Shown here: piece by piece, positions 1-5,045 of the stretch | Position numbering within the stretch: the first letter of the stretch is position 1 | How the letters are laid out: every line of letters starts with the position of its first letter | NCBI GenBank assembly: GCA_025450095.1 | Contig: JANWID010000175.1 | Coordinates: 1-8,010, forward strand | Direction of reading: 5' to 3' | Source: Bacteroidia bacterium | GTDB lineage: Bacteria > Bacteroidota > Bacteroidia > AKYH767-A > OLB10 | DNA: 8,010 nucleotides | Program-made: the position numbers and the translations under genes | The notes under the pieces: generated by a model | Databases searched by the model: none | Seen by the model: the letters and a program-made list of their open reading frames with translations, nothing else | Told to the model about the DNA's origin: nothing

Positions 1-102
1 CATGCCGTTAGTGTATACTTAAAAGTAAACGGCAATCCTGCTTTTACAAAATATTATAAATGGATTTTGTCAACAATGAAAAAGAGTTTTTGCACAGTCT
101 GA
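1..102 (+). CDS. possible 3' end of a plus-strand gene, truncated by window edge
   Basis: Plus-strand frame 1 is open from the first base to a TGA at 100-102, giving 33 residues that end in KKSFCTV. The composition looks protein-like (aromatic and lysine rich, with no odd runs), but a 33-codon open frame is not rare by chance and I recognise no domain. The TGA lies inside GTCTGAC at 97-103, the outer box of the palindromic element that follows. In integron cassettes the stop codon of a gene often falls in or next to that box. If real, this gene would converge on the minus-strand gene at 224-655 with the palindrome between the two 3' ends. The minus strand of the same stretch shows no convincing gene apart from an ATG in the last three bases (3-1), which could begin a leftward gene outside the window. 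Confidence 0.25.
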   Translation, partial: HAVSVYLKVNGNPAFTKYYKWILSTMKKSFCTV

Positions 103-190
103 CGTTCCGCCGGTTTGCGCAGGGCCGGCTTACCAATTTAATAAAAATAAAAAACTTCAGGCCGGCCTTGCGCAATACCGGCTGTTATCG
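97..190. repeat. attC-like imperfect palindrome, copy 1
   Basis: Outer boxes are GTCTGAC (97-103) and GTTATCG (184-190). Inside them the arm GCCGGTTTGCGCAGGGCCGGC (about 109-129) pairs with GCCGGCCTTGCGCAATACCGGC (about 161-182). The pairing has one extra base in the right arm and one A/G mismatch. The centre, about 131-160, is AT-rich and unpaired. Conserved ends, extrahelical bases and a variable centre are features of integron attC sites. The element starts 34 bases after the stop codon of the gene at 224-655. Deviations from the canonical form: the spacers between outer box and stem are unequal (about 5-6 bases on the left, one on the right), and the right box is GTTATCG rather than GTTRRRY. 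Orientation is unclear. The GTT core favours a plus-strand reading, while the extra-base position and gene order favour a minus-strand reading. A REP-like element or bidirectional terminator remains possible. Confidence 0.55.
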
Positions 191-223
191 GCTGTTTATC
201 CTCTATCTATATAAATAGAAACA

Positions 224-655
224 TTACTCTTCTTTTCTACTATAAACTGTTTTCTCCTTCTTTTTCCACCAGTTCTTTTTATTTTTATAAAGGATTAAGT
301 CATTTCCCTTTTTATATAAAGTTAATTGATTAAGAGTAGAGGTGTCCCTGACTCCGATATCAGCAACTAAGGAATCACCTTGGATACGATATTTTGTTCT
401 AACAAGAATACATGAGTCAAGAATTAAACATTCAATTGTTTCAATAAAATTACCAATGCCTTTCCAATGTTGTCCATCGTCGCAAAAAATGATCTTCTCA
501 AATTTTCCATTTTTCGCATTAATATTTGATTTTGTGAAATAAAAGCAATTAGAACACCACGGTGAATGTGTCTGGCAGTATGATATTGTGTCCTGTCCAA
601 AACAGTACGTTATCCAGCTGCAGAATAATAACAAGTAGCAAATTATTTTTTTCAG
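224..655 (-). CDS. small cysteine-rich secreted protein of unknown function, probable CTG start
   Basis: Reading from CTG at 655-653 gives 143 residues beginning (M)KKIICYLLLFCSWITYC, a textbook signal peptide with a KK n-region, hydrophobic core and likely cleavage after FGQ near residue 21. No ATG or GTG is available: the first in-frame stop upstream is TAA at 670-668, and the only other early start is TTG at 634, which would delete the positive n-region and half of the hydrophobic core. I therefore prefer 655, either as a rare CTG start or as a mutated ATG. The mature part holds six cysteines in its first half (YCQ, WCS, NCF, FCD, ECL, SCI), which would suit disulfides in the periplasm or outside the cell, and ends in a lysine-rich tail. 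I recognise no family. An attC-like palindrome follows its stop. It is the last gene of the minus-strand series and may depend on readthrough from upstream. Confidence 0.75.
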   Translation of the reverse strand: MKKIICYLLLFCSWITYCFGQDTISYCQTHSPWCSNCFYFTKSNINAKNGKFEKIIFCDDGQHWKGIGNFIETIECLILDSCILVRTKYRIQGDSLVADIGVRDTSTLNQLTLYKKGNDLILYKNKKNWWKKKEKTVYSRKEE

Positions 656-667
656 GGTTGAGTTTGT

Positions 668-805
668 TTAAATAGCCGATAACTTGTTTATATCCGCAAC
701 ACCATAGCCCCTATCCTCCAATATAGACCGAATTGCAGCAGTAATGTTCGATGCTCCGTAAAAATAAGGTTTTGAGATGATTCTACCAATTTTGTTCACC
801 GCCAC
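668..805 (-). CDS. possible 45-residue ORF or gene remnant
   Basis: Between the lipoprotein gene (stop at 832-830) and the secreted gene starting at 655, the minus strand has a 53-codon open stretch directly after the stop, in the same frame. A GTG at 805 would give 45 residues. The end reads SILEDRGYGVADINKLSAI and looks protein-like (helical, mixed charge). No ATG is present and no family is recognised. It could be a very short gene, the broken tail of an older gene, or a chance open frame. Length alone makes it weak evidence. Confidence 0.22.
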   Translation of the reverse strand: MAVNKIGRIISKPYFYGASNITAAIRSILEDRGYGVADINKLSAI

Positions 806-829
806 TTTTGCGATGAAAAAGTTGGTGTG

Positions 830-1780
830 TTAAATCTGCATTCCTCCCGCAGGTTTCTTCTTTGTTTTAGAAAAAATATTGAACTGCACTCCGTAGGAAG
901 GAACAATGCTTATTCCTTTCAGCAATACATCAGAGCCGCCCAGCATGGAGTATCTTCCATAATTCTGATAGTACGCAGCTAATGAGAAATTAAAAAACAC
1001 ATATTTTTTCCCGACTTTTACATTGATAAAAGTTCCATACGCATCAAATCCCGACTTTCCGGAAACGGGTAGTAACAACTCTGGCGGAACATTGTCTATT
1101 GCCTCTTCCACATAAATATTTTCCGGAGCGATTTCATATTTGATAAAACTGTGGGAGTAAACTACTCCGAATGAAAAACAACCGACACGTTCTTCGGGTC
1201 CGAATGATTTGCTGAATACCAAGGGAATGGTAATGTCTTTCCTGGACATATCCAATCCGAAAAACTCCTGAACTTTATCAAAGTTGGAGGAATTCAGGAA
1301 GCTGTAATTCTGCCAGGAGTATTGGGCTCCGATACTACCGTAAAATCCGCTTATATCTGATTCATTACAATTTTTGTTGGAACCCATAAATTGATACATC
1401 ATATCAAAAGCATTGGCACCGCCTGTATTTCTGTAACCTATATCAAACCGATGCCCTAAACCATATCTGAAATAAAATTCCGTGTTGTAACTGATGGGAT
1501 CCAGGCAATACGCCATAAAAGCTGAATTCAGGTTGGCAATTTGCTGGGAAAAAATAACGGTATCCTCTCCCATAGCTGATTCTGCCAGGTTCTTAGTGCT
1601 TTTTATGGAACGCTCAATGGAGGCGGATGAAACGTTGATCGTGTTATTAATTCCAAACCTGACTTGTCCTTTGGGCAATACTTTACCCGATGTCAATATG
1701 GAACGTGGAGCGCTGCAGGAACTAATGACAAAGCATATTCTAATAAGGATGAGTGTAATGAGTATAGATCTTAGCCGCAT
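830..1780 (-). CDS. lipoprotein-type outer-membrane beta-barrel-like protein
   Basis: The start is placed at ATG 1780, which gives 316 residues and the n-region MRLRS followed by a hydrophobic stretch and ISSCSAPR. That cysteine near residue 22 fits a lipoprotein signal (signal peptidase II). The upstream ATG at 1801 only adds seven residues before this signal. After the signal comes SGKVLPKGQVRFGIN and then a long series of alternating hydrophobic/polar strands rich in Tyr, Phe and Gly, for example EFYFRYGLGHRFDIGYR, SIGAQYSWQNYSF and SFGVVYSHSFIKYE. The C-terminus is GVQFNIFSKTKKK. This pattern resembles small outer-membrane barrels of Bacteroidota, although a lipid-anchored barrel is unusual. 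I assign no named family or substrate. A 111-base gap holding a palindrome separates it from the gene upstream, so it may have its own promoter. Confidence 0.8.
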   Translation of the reverse strand: MRLRSILITLILIRICFVISSCSAPRSILTSGKVLPKGQVRFGINNTINVSSASIERSIKSTKNLAESAMGEDTVIFSQQIANLNSAFMAYCLDPISYNTEFYFRYGLGHRFDIGYRNTGGANAFDMMYQFMGSNKNCNESDISGFYGSIGAQYSWQNYSFLNSSNFDKVQEFFGLDMSRKDITIPLVFSKSFGPEERVGCFSFGVVYSHSFIKYEIAPENIYVEEAIDNVPPELLLPVSGKSGFDAYGTFINVKVGKKYVFFNFSLAAYYQNYGRYSMLGGSDVLLKGISIVPSYGVQFNIFSKTKKKPAGGMQI

Positions 1781-1836
1781 TATACCATGGTAAAAATTCA
1801 ATTGGCCGCAAAATTAATACCATAATCCGCCAATTT

Positions 1837-1863
1837 CCGGAGCCGGCTTTATAACGGTTCCGG
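1837..1863. repeat. GC-rich inverted repeat in intergenic gap
   Basis: CCGGAGCCG (1837-1845) and CGGTTCCGG (1855-1863) form a nine-base stem with one mismatch (a G-U wobble in a plus-strand RNA) and a nine-base loop. It lies 49 bases after the stop of the gene at 1912-2208 and 57 bases before the ATG at 1780. There is no T-run, so an intrinsic terminator is not proven. On the minus strand the loop reads GTTATAA, close to the GTTATAC box of the element at 4896-5031, so it may also be a decayed attC-like end. Confidence 0.45.
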
Positions 1864-1911
1864 ATGTCCGAACTTTCAGGGTAAAAATGTCAACCCAGTG
1901 TAAAGCGTTCG

Positions 1912-2208
1912 CTATTTTATTTTCACTTTTAATTCATCAAATCTTTCAAGCAATAAAAGATCGTAGAGCTCTTTAACCTCGTTCCAATCTGTTGCCTGAT
2001 ATTTAGTCTCTATTCCTTCGAATATTACCGAAATTGATAAATCCTTGTTTACTTCAATTACGTTTTCATCATTCGTAGTAACGGAAACCCAAAACGCCCC
2101 GTGCTCATCATCCATTTGCTGAATGTCCTGAATAGCTTTTTCTATATCCGCTTCACCGATGTTATCTTTCTGGTATCCGTCAGCATATTGTATGTAATTT
2201 TCACTCAT
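1912..2208 (-). CDS. small acidic cytosolic protein, possible immunity protein
   Basis: ATG at 2208 gives 98 residues starting MSENYIQYADG. An upstream in-frame ATG at 2232 would overlap the end of the preceding gene by 19 bases. I prefer 2208, which leaves five bases after that gene's stop and gives tight operon spacing. The protein is acidic, lacks a signal peptide or membrane segment, and has a predicted alpha/beta make-up: helix at DIEKAIQDIQQMDDEHG (about residues 22-38), strands at FWVSVTT and SISVIFEG, then helix at WNEVKELYDLLLLERFDELK near the C-terminus. The layout of an early helix followed by a beta pair is reminiscent of Imm1-type immunity proteins, but I cannot confirm family membership. 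Its position in a run with a SUKH gene supports an immunity-like or accessory role. Confidence 0.8.
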   Translation of the reverse strand: MSENYIQYADGYQKDNIGEADIEKAIQDIQQMDDEHGAFWVSVTTNDENVIEVNKDLSISVIFEGIETKYQATDWNEVKELYDLLLLERFDELKVKIK

Positions 2209-2213
2209 AGAGA

Positions 2214-2537
2214 TTATCTTATATGATTCCAAAACGCTTCCATGTTATTGTGAATGTATGAATTCAAAAGAATTCTGAAATCTTCACTAGTGGTAAGAGT
2301 AATTAATCCTTTCGACAAATCTGGTCTGAATGCCCAGATCCAACAGAGAATTTCTTCTCGTAAAGGTGGTTTGTTATCGGGAATAAATTCAATAAATCCT
2401 TCTGCTACGTCAATTGTATTTTCAACCAGGCAGTCAATGGCAGAGCGCCTTTCGTCGAATTTTTCAAAATCTACCACATCCGTCCACTTAACTTTTGTGG
2501 GATATGATTCTAATAAGACAGCTAATTCATTTTCCAT
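2214..2537 (-). CDS. small cytosolic protein, probable accessory or immunity gene
   Basis: ATG at 2537 gives 107 residues beginning MENELAVLLES. A longer form from TTG at 2576 is possible but adds a poor 13-residue leader, so ATG is chosen. There is no signal peptide or membrane helix. The protein is acidic and probably mostly helical: WTDVVDFEKFDERRSAIDCL, then FIEFIPDNKPPLREEILCW, then RILLNSYIHNNMEAFW near the end. I do not recognise a family. It sits between the SUKH gene (66 bases upstream) and another small acidic gene (five bases downstream), which points to a shared transcript. The size, acidity and context are like those of immunity proteins of polymorphic toxin systems. That is an inference from neighbourhood only. 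Confidence 0.75.
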   Translation of the reverse strand: MENELAVLLESYPTKVKWTDVVDFEKFDERRSAIDCLVENTIDVAEGFIEFIPDNKPPLREEILCWIWAFRPDLSKGLITLTTSEDFRILLNSYIHNNMEAFWNHIR

Positions 2538-2603
2538 TATAATAACACAAATGTTTTCAGGCTTTGAATTTCCCAATCGAAATCAGGAGTTTCGATGATT
2601 ATA

Positions 2604-3074
2604 TTAAACTTTTATCCTTCCATTTGTCCACCACTCAATAAATTTGGTCAGATTCGGTGCAACCCACGTTCTGCTGTCGTTTTCGTGATTCCAGGTAAAA
2701 ATGTCAAATCTGTCAACTTTCCCATTGAGGGTAACAAAGCCAAATAAGTCACCGTTACCTGCGTCGGAAAAGAAAAGTAATTGCTCAAACGACATATACA
2801 GTTCTTTAAAATCAGGATAAGTACGGTATTCTTTATTTGTTTCAATCACTCTTTCGGTTGTCCAGATAAGCTCGCCAATTTTTACACCATTCAATTTTTC
2901 AACTATCCCGTTAGTTTGCCTGTATAATTCTTCCAGTTCGTTTGGCAATTCATCAAGTCCGAATTGCCCTTTTAAGTCAACGAGTAAACTTTCAGATACG
3001 GGTAAATTGAAGTCAAAACTTGTAGTCTTGTCAGTTGGGTTAAGTCCATTTAATATGTATTCTTTCCAGTTCAT
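2604..3074 (-). CDS. SMI1/KNR4 (SUKH) family protein, likely toxin-immunity type
   Basis: The 156-residue product starts at ATG 3074 (MNWKEYILNG). The SUKH pattern is visible in order: LPNELEELYRQTNG at residues 43-56 (helix with the family's L-P-x-x-L core and the Asn-Gly turn); IGELIWTTERVIETNKEY around 66-83; FFSDAGNGDLFGF at 101-113 (the acidic Gly-Asp-Gly-like strand turn); and IFTWNHENDSRTWVAPNL followed by FIEWW at 125-149. Length and ends fit a complete single-domain member. SUKH proteins act in the cytoplasm, many as immunity proteins that bind and neutralise nuclease or other toxins of polymorphic toxin systems; others have scaffold roles. No toxin gene is visible here. The cognate toxin, if any, may belong to a competing strain, as in polyimmunity loci. 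Confidence 0.9.
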   Translation of the reverse strand: MNWKEYILNGLNPTDKTTSFDFNLPVSESLLVDLKGQFGLDELPNELEELYRQTNGIVEKLNGVKIGELIWTTERVIETNKEYRTYPDFKELYMSFEQLLFFSDAGNGDLFGFVTLNGKVDRFDIFTWNHENDSRTWVAPNLTKFIEWWTNGRIKV

Positions 3075-3134
3075 TTTGGTGCCTGGTTATATTTCCAGCG
3101 GGATAGGGATTAAAGAAGTAAATCTACTTTAATT

Positions 3135-3452
3135 TTAATTTTCTCTTGCTGCCCTTCGTTTACGAATTATTGAAATAATTCTTTCCGTCAATAAACCATA
3201 AAACAGAACATCGATTGTAAGTCCTGTTAAGAACAATGTAAAATTGTAGGGTTCGGATATCAATTTCCAGAATATAAAAATAGCTGGAAACATAAATACC
3301 AGGAACAGTTTTGATAAAAATATGAAAAAGATATTATTTCCCAGTGTTCCCTCATCCGCGGCTGCATAGGCAACAAAAGATAAAAATGCGAGAACCCCAT
3401 AAATAGCTGTCGTGATCAGGAATATCCAATAGTTAAAGTTGTTTAGCTTCAT
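3135..3452 (-). CDS. small integral membrane protein of unknown function
   Basis: The product is 105 residues, starting MKLNNFNYW. Three hydrophobic segments are visible: about residues 9-30 (WIFLITTAIYGVLAFLSFVA), about 41-64 (FFIFLSKLFLVFMFPAIFIF), and about 71-90 (FTLFLTGLTIDVLFYGLL). A basic C-terminal tail RKRRAAREN should face the cytoplasm by the positive-inside rule. No catalytic motif or known family is evident. The ATG follows the stop of the secreted-protein gene upstream by four bases, so the two are almost surely co-transcribed and translationally coupled. The downstream SUKH gene starts 60 bases further on. A membrane protein paired with a periplasmic protein could form a small envelope module, but nothing in the sequence shows what it does. 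Confidence 0.8.
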   Translation of the reverse strand: MKLNNFNYWIFLITTAIYGVLAFLSFVAYAAADEGTLGNNIFFIFLSKLFLVFMFPAIFIFWKLISEPYNFTLFLTGLTIDVLFYGLLTERIISIIRKRRAAREN

Positions 3453-3456
3453 AGGC

Positions 3457-3951
3457 CTATTTCATCATCATAAAGTCATGCAGTCCTATTTGCTGTATCA
3501 TATAAGGCCACATCTCCACTCCTTTTGCTCCGGAAACAGTTCCGACATTTGAAGTTTCTTCAAATTCACCGCCTTCCTTAGTCTGAATGTCTGACGAATA
3601 AGAAAGGGAATACTTCGTCCGGTTTTTCATTAAAAGCAGAACCTTCATATTTTTCTCCTTTTCCTCTTTAGTTTCGCCACTGGTTCCTACACAGAAATAG
3701 AAATCTATCGTTCCAGCCGGACCCTTTGCTTTGAACAAAGAGTCATTTTCCCAGGTATCAATAACATCATGAAATGGTTCAAATTCAATAATAGAATAAT
3801 TAAACCGTGAGGAGTCTAAAGGATATAATTTTATTGTAAACTTAGTTCCCAGTGGAAAAGCAAAACCATTCGCGGGATCTGTTGGCAACTCCTGGGAGTA
3901 AACAGCAAAACCTGGCATAATAAATAAAATCAACAATAATCTCTTCATCAT
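3457..3951 (-). CDS. small secreted or periplasmic protein of unknown function
   Basis: The start is ATG at 3951 (tandem ATG ATG; the second at 3948 is equally possible), giving 164 residues. The N-terminus MMKRLLLILFIMPGFAVYSQ is a signal peptide with likely cleavage after the YSQ near residue 20. The mature part is beta-rich: FAFPLGTKFTIKLYPLDSS, YSIIEFEPF, AGTIDFYFCVGTSG, a lysine/glutamate helix ETKEEKEKNMK, then VLLLMKNRTKYSLSYSSDI and an acidic EGGEFEETSNVG loop. It ends in a methionine-rich HDFMMMK. No conserved catalytic motif or family is recognised, and there is no T9SS tail or lipobox. Its stop is four bases before the start of the three-helix membrane gene, so the pair forms a tight unit. 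The 51-base gap upstream contains a short inverted repeat. Confidence 0.82.
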   Translation of the reverse strand: MMKRLLLILFIMPGFAVYSQELPTDPANGFAFPLGTKFTIKLYPLDSSRFNYSIIEFEPFHDVIDTWENDSLFKAKGPAGTIDFYFCVGTSGETKEEKEKNMKVLLLMKNRTKYSLSYSSDIQTKEGGEFEETSNVGTVSGAKGVEMWPYMIQQIGLHDFMMMK

Positions 3952-3968
3952 TTAAAATGTTGTTTTTT

Positions 3969-3992
3969 GTATAACCACTAACGAAGTTATAT
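3969..3992. repeat. short inverted repeat with R-box-like arms
   Basis: GTATAAC (3969-3975) faces GTTATAT (3986-3992), pairing six of seven bases around a ten-base loop. GTATAAC is identical to the left outer box of the attC-like element at 4896-4902. The repeat lies in the 51-base gap between the stop at 4003 and the ATG at 3951. It may be a degenerate attC-like end without inner arms, or a chance palindrome in AT-rich DNA. Confidence 0.3.
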
Positions 3993-4002
3993 TCTTAATA
4001 TT

Positions 4003-4830
4003 TCACGTATTTTGTATAAAGTAGCAGGCAACTTTCGACACAGGTTCAAAGAATATCTTCAAATCACCATCACCCCAAAAGTTTAATTCAGTGAATAGCG
4101 TTTCATAATACTCACTATGTCCTTTAAAGTTTTTCTCTTTCGTTGTTATAGGGCCGTTGCTCATAAGCTGACAAACAAACTGCATTTTTCTATTTGATTT
4201 GGGACATATCGGTGCTTCGGAAAGCTGAGTCCAATGTGGTTCACCCGCAATAGCCACAACTTCAAATTCGTTATCATCGTTTATTCCCTCAAACGGTGCC
4301 AGTGAAAAGTTAGCCTGGTTGTAAATAACGTATGAGTCTTTAGTCAGCTCGTCATACTCCGTTGATATTTCTGCTGAATTTACCGGGTAGATCAGCTTCG
4401 GTGCATTTTCGTTTTCATAGTCCAAAAAGATATAGTCAAAGTTTGTAAAAATGGGACAAATCAAATGCAAACGAAATGGCAGCCATTCAAAGTTTTTGTC
4501 ATTATTATTAATGAAACCTAAATACTGAAAGCCTCCCATAAATTCGTTTTCCGGAATCTTAAAATCAGATGGGATGTCTCCGCCTAGTTGGTGCAGTCCT
4601 TTATCGTCTTGTATAAATTGCATTTGATTTTCCAAAGTCAAGATGTTTTTAAATTTTTTTATAGGGTAGATACTGGAAACAGGAAAGTTAAACGTTTTCC
4701 CTTTATATCCAAATGGAAATGTTCTATGGTAGTATATATTTTCCACACAATTCAATCCAAAGAATATAACCGGATACACTTCCAAAACAACCAGCCAAAA
4801 TAAAGGGGAAACGTTCTTGTTTGGGCACAA
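4003..4830 (-). CDS. protein with YwqG/DUF1963-like C-terminus; 5' end probably frameshifted
   Basis: Reading from TTG at 4830 gives 275 residues. The C-terminal third carries GEPHWTQ (196-202), ICPKSNRKMQFVCQL (208-222) and LNFWGDGDLKIFFEP (249-263). This is the G-x-P-x-W-x-Q / C-P-x(6)-M-x-F-x-x-Q-L / G-D-G arrangement I associate with the DUF1963 (YwqG-like) fold. The second cysteine usual in such C-P-x-C motifs is absent here. The middle is beta-rich (FRLHLICPIF, FDYIFLDYE). No ATG opens this frame. A different frame between about 4873 and 4724 encodes two hydrophobic helices (GLVVLILIIFKFVPKQERF, then FILAGCFGSVSGYILW), which looks more natural than the start of this frame. I suspect a single frameshift near 4725-4745 or a sequencing error. 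DUF1963-type proteins can occur beside SUKH genes in immunity clusters; a role here is inferred only. Confidence 0.7.
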   Translation of the reverse strand: MCPNKNVSPLFWLVVLEVYPVIFFGLNCVENIYYHRTFPFGYKGKTFNFPVSSIYPIKKFKNILTLENQMQFIQDDKGLHQLGGDIPSDFKIPENEFMGGFQYLGFINNNDKNFEWLPFRLHLICPIFTNFDYIFLDYENENAPKLIYPVNSAEISTEYDELTKDSYVIYNQANFSLAPFEGINDDNEFEVVAIAGEPHWTQLSEAPICPKSNRKMQFVCQLMSNGPITTKEKNFKGHSEYYETLFTELNFWGDGDLKIFFEPVSKVACYFIQNT

Positions 4831-4873
4831 ACTTAAAAATGATTAAAATTAAAACAACAAGTCCGATGGCTAT
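4724..4873 (-). pseudogene. out-of-frame 5' segment of the 4003-4830 gene (candidate)
   Basis: This frame starts at ATA 4873 and stops at TAG 4726-4724. It reads IAIGLVVLILIIFKFVPK followed by QERFPFILAGCFGSVSGYI and LWIELCGKYILP: an N-terminal membrane helix, a positive loop, and a second hydrophobic segment. It has no ATG, GTG or TTG at its head (the stop TAG lies four codons before the ATA). It overlaps the 5' part of the longer frame and ends where that frame becomes clearly coding (HRTFPFGYKGKTF). The simplest reading is that the ancestral protein had an N-terminal membrane anchor and that the gene now carries a frameshift, plus loss of its start codon. It begins 23 bases after the attC-like element, as expected for the first codons of a cassette gene. 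Confidence 0.4.
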
Positions 4874-4895
4874 CTTGTAAAACTAAATGAATTTC

Positions 4896-5031
4896 GTATA
4901 ACGTTCTGCCAGTTGCCGCAGGGCGATTCCGGAACACTAAAGTTACAGATTCCCCCTTTACGTTCCAAACGAAGCTAAAATCACATTCCTAACTTCAAAA
5001 GTCAAGCCTTGCGTGCAACTGGCTGTTATCC
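4896..5031. repeat. attC-like imperfect palindrome, copy 2
   Basis: Outer boxes are GTATAAC (4896-4902) and GTTATCC (5025-5031). The arm GCCAGTTGCCGCAGGGC (4908-4924) pairs with GCCTTGCGTGCAACTGGC (5006-5023), leaving one extra base in the right arm and one A/G mismatch. Both irregularities are of the same kind and on the same side as in the element at 97-190. The centre of about 80 bases differs from the other copy. The right end is 14 bases from the stop codon of the beta-propeller gene, and the left end is followed by the next gene. As in copy 1, the box-to-stem spacers are unequal, so it is not a textbook attC. Confidence 0.58.
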
Positions 5032-5045
5032 GTAGTTTTATTCCC

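Noticed and set aside
342..542. Plus-strand open frame opposite the small secreted protein gene
   Set aside because: It is antisense to a frame with a clear signal peptide and shows no leader or recognisable composition.
1494..1793. Plus-strand open frame opposite the lipoprotein gene
   Set aside because: A shadow of the minus-strand coding sequence; the minus strand has the signal and barrel-like strands.
2254..2598. Plus-strand open frame of 114 codons opposite the small acidic gene
   Set aside because: The minus-strand frame fits operon spacing with both neighbours; the plus frame is isolated and has no leader.
2648..2845. Second minus-strand frame inside the SUKH gene
   Set aside because: It overlaps the well-supported SUKH frame, whose motifs run through this interval.
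4588..4803. Plus-strand open frame opposite the DUF1963-like gene
   Set aside because: Antisense shadow without features of its own.
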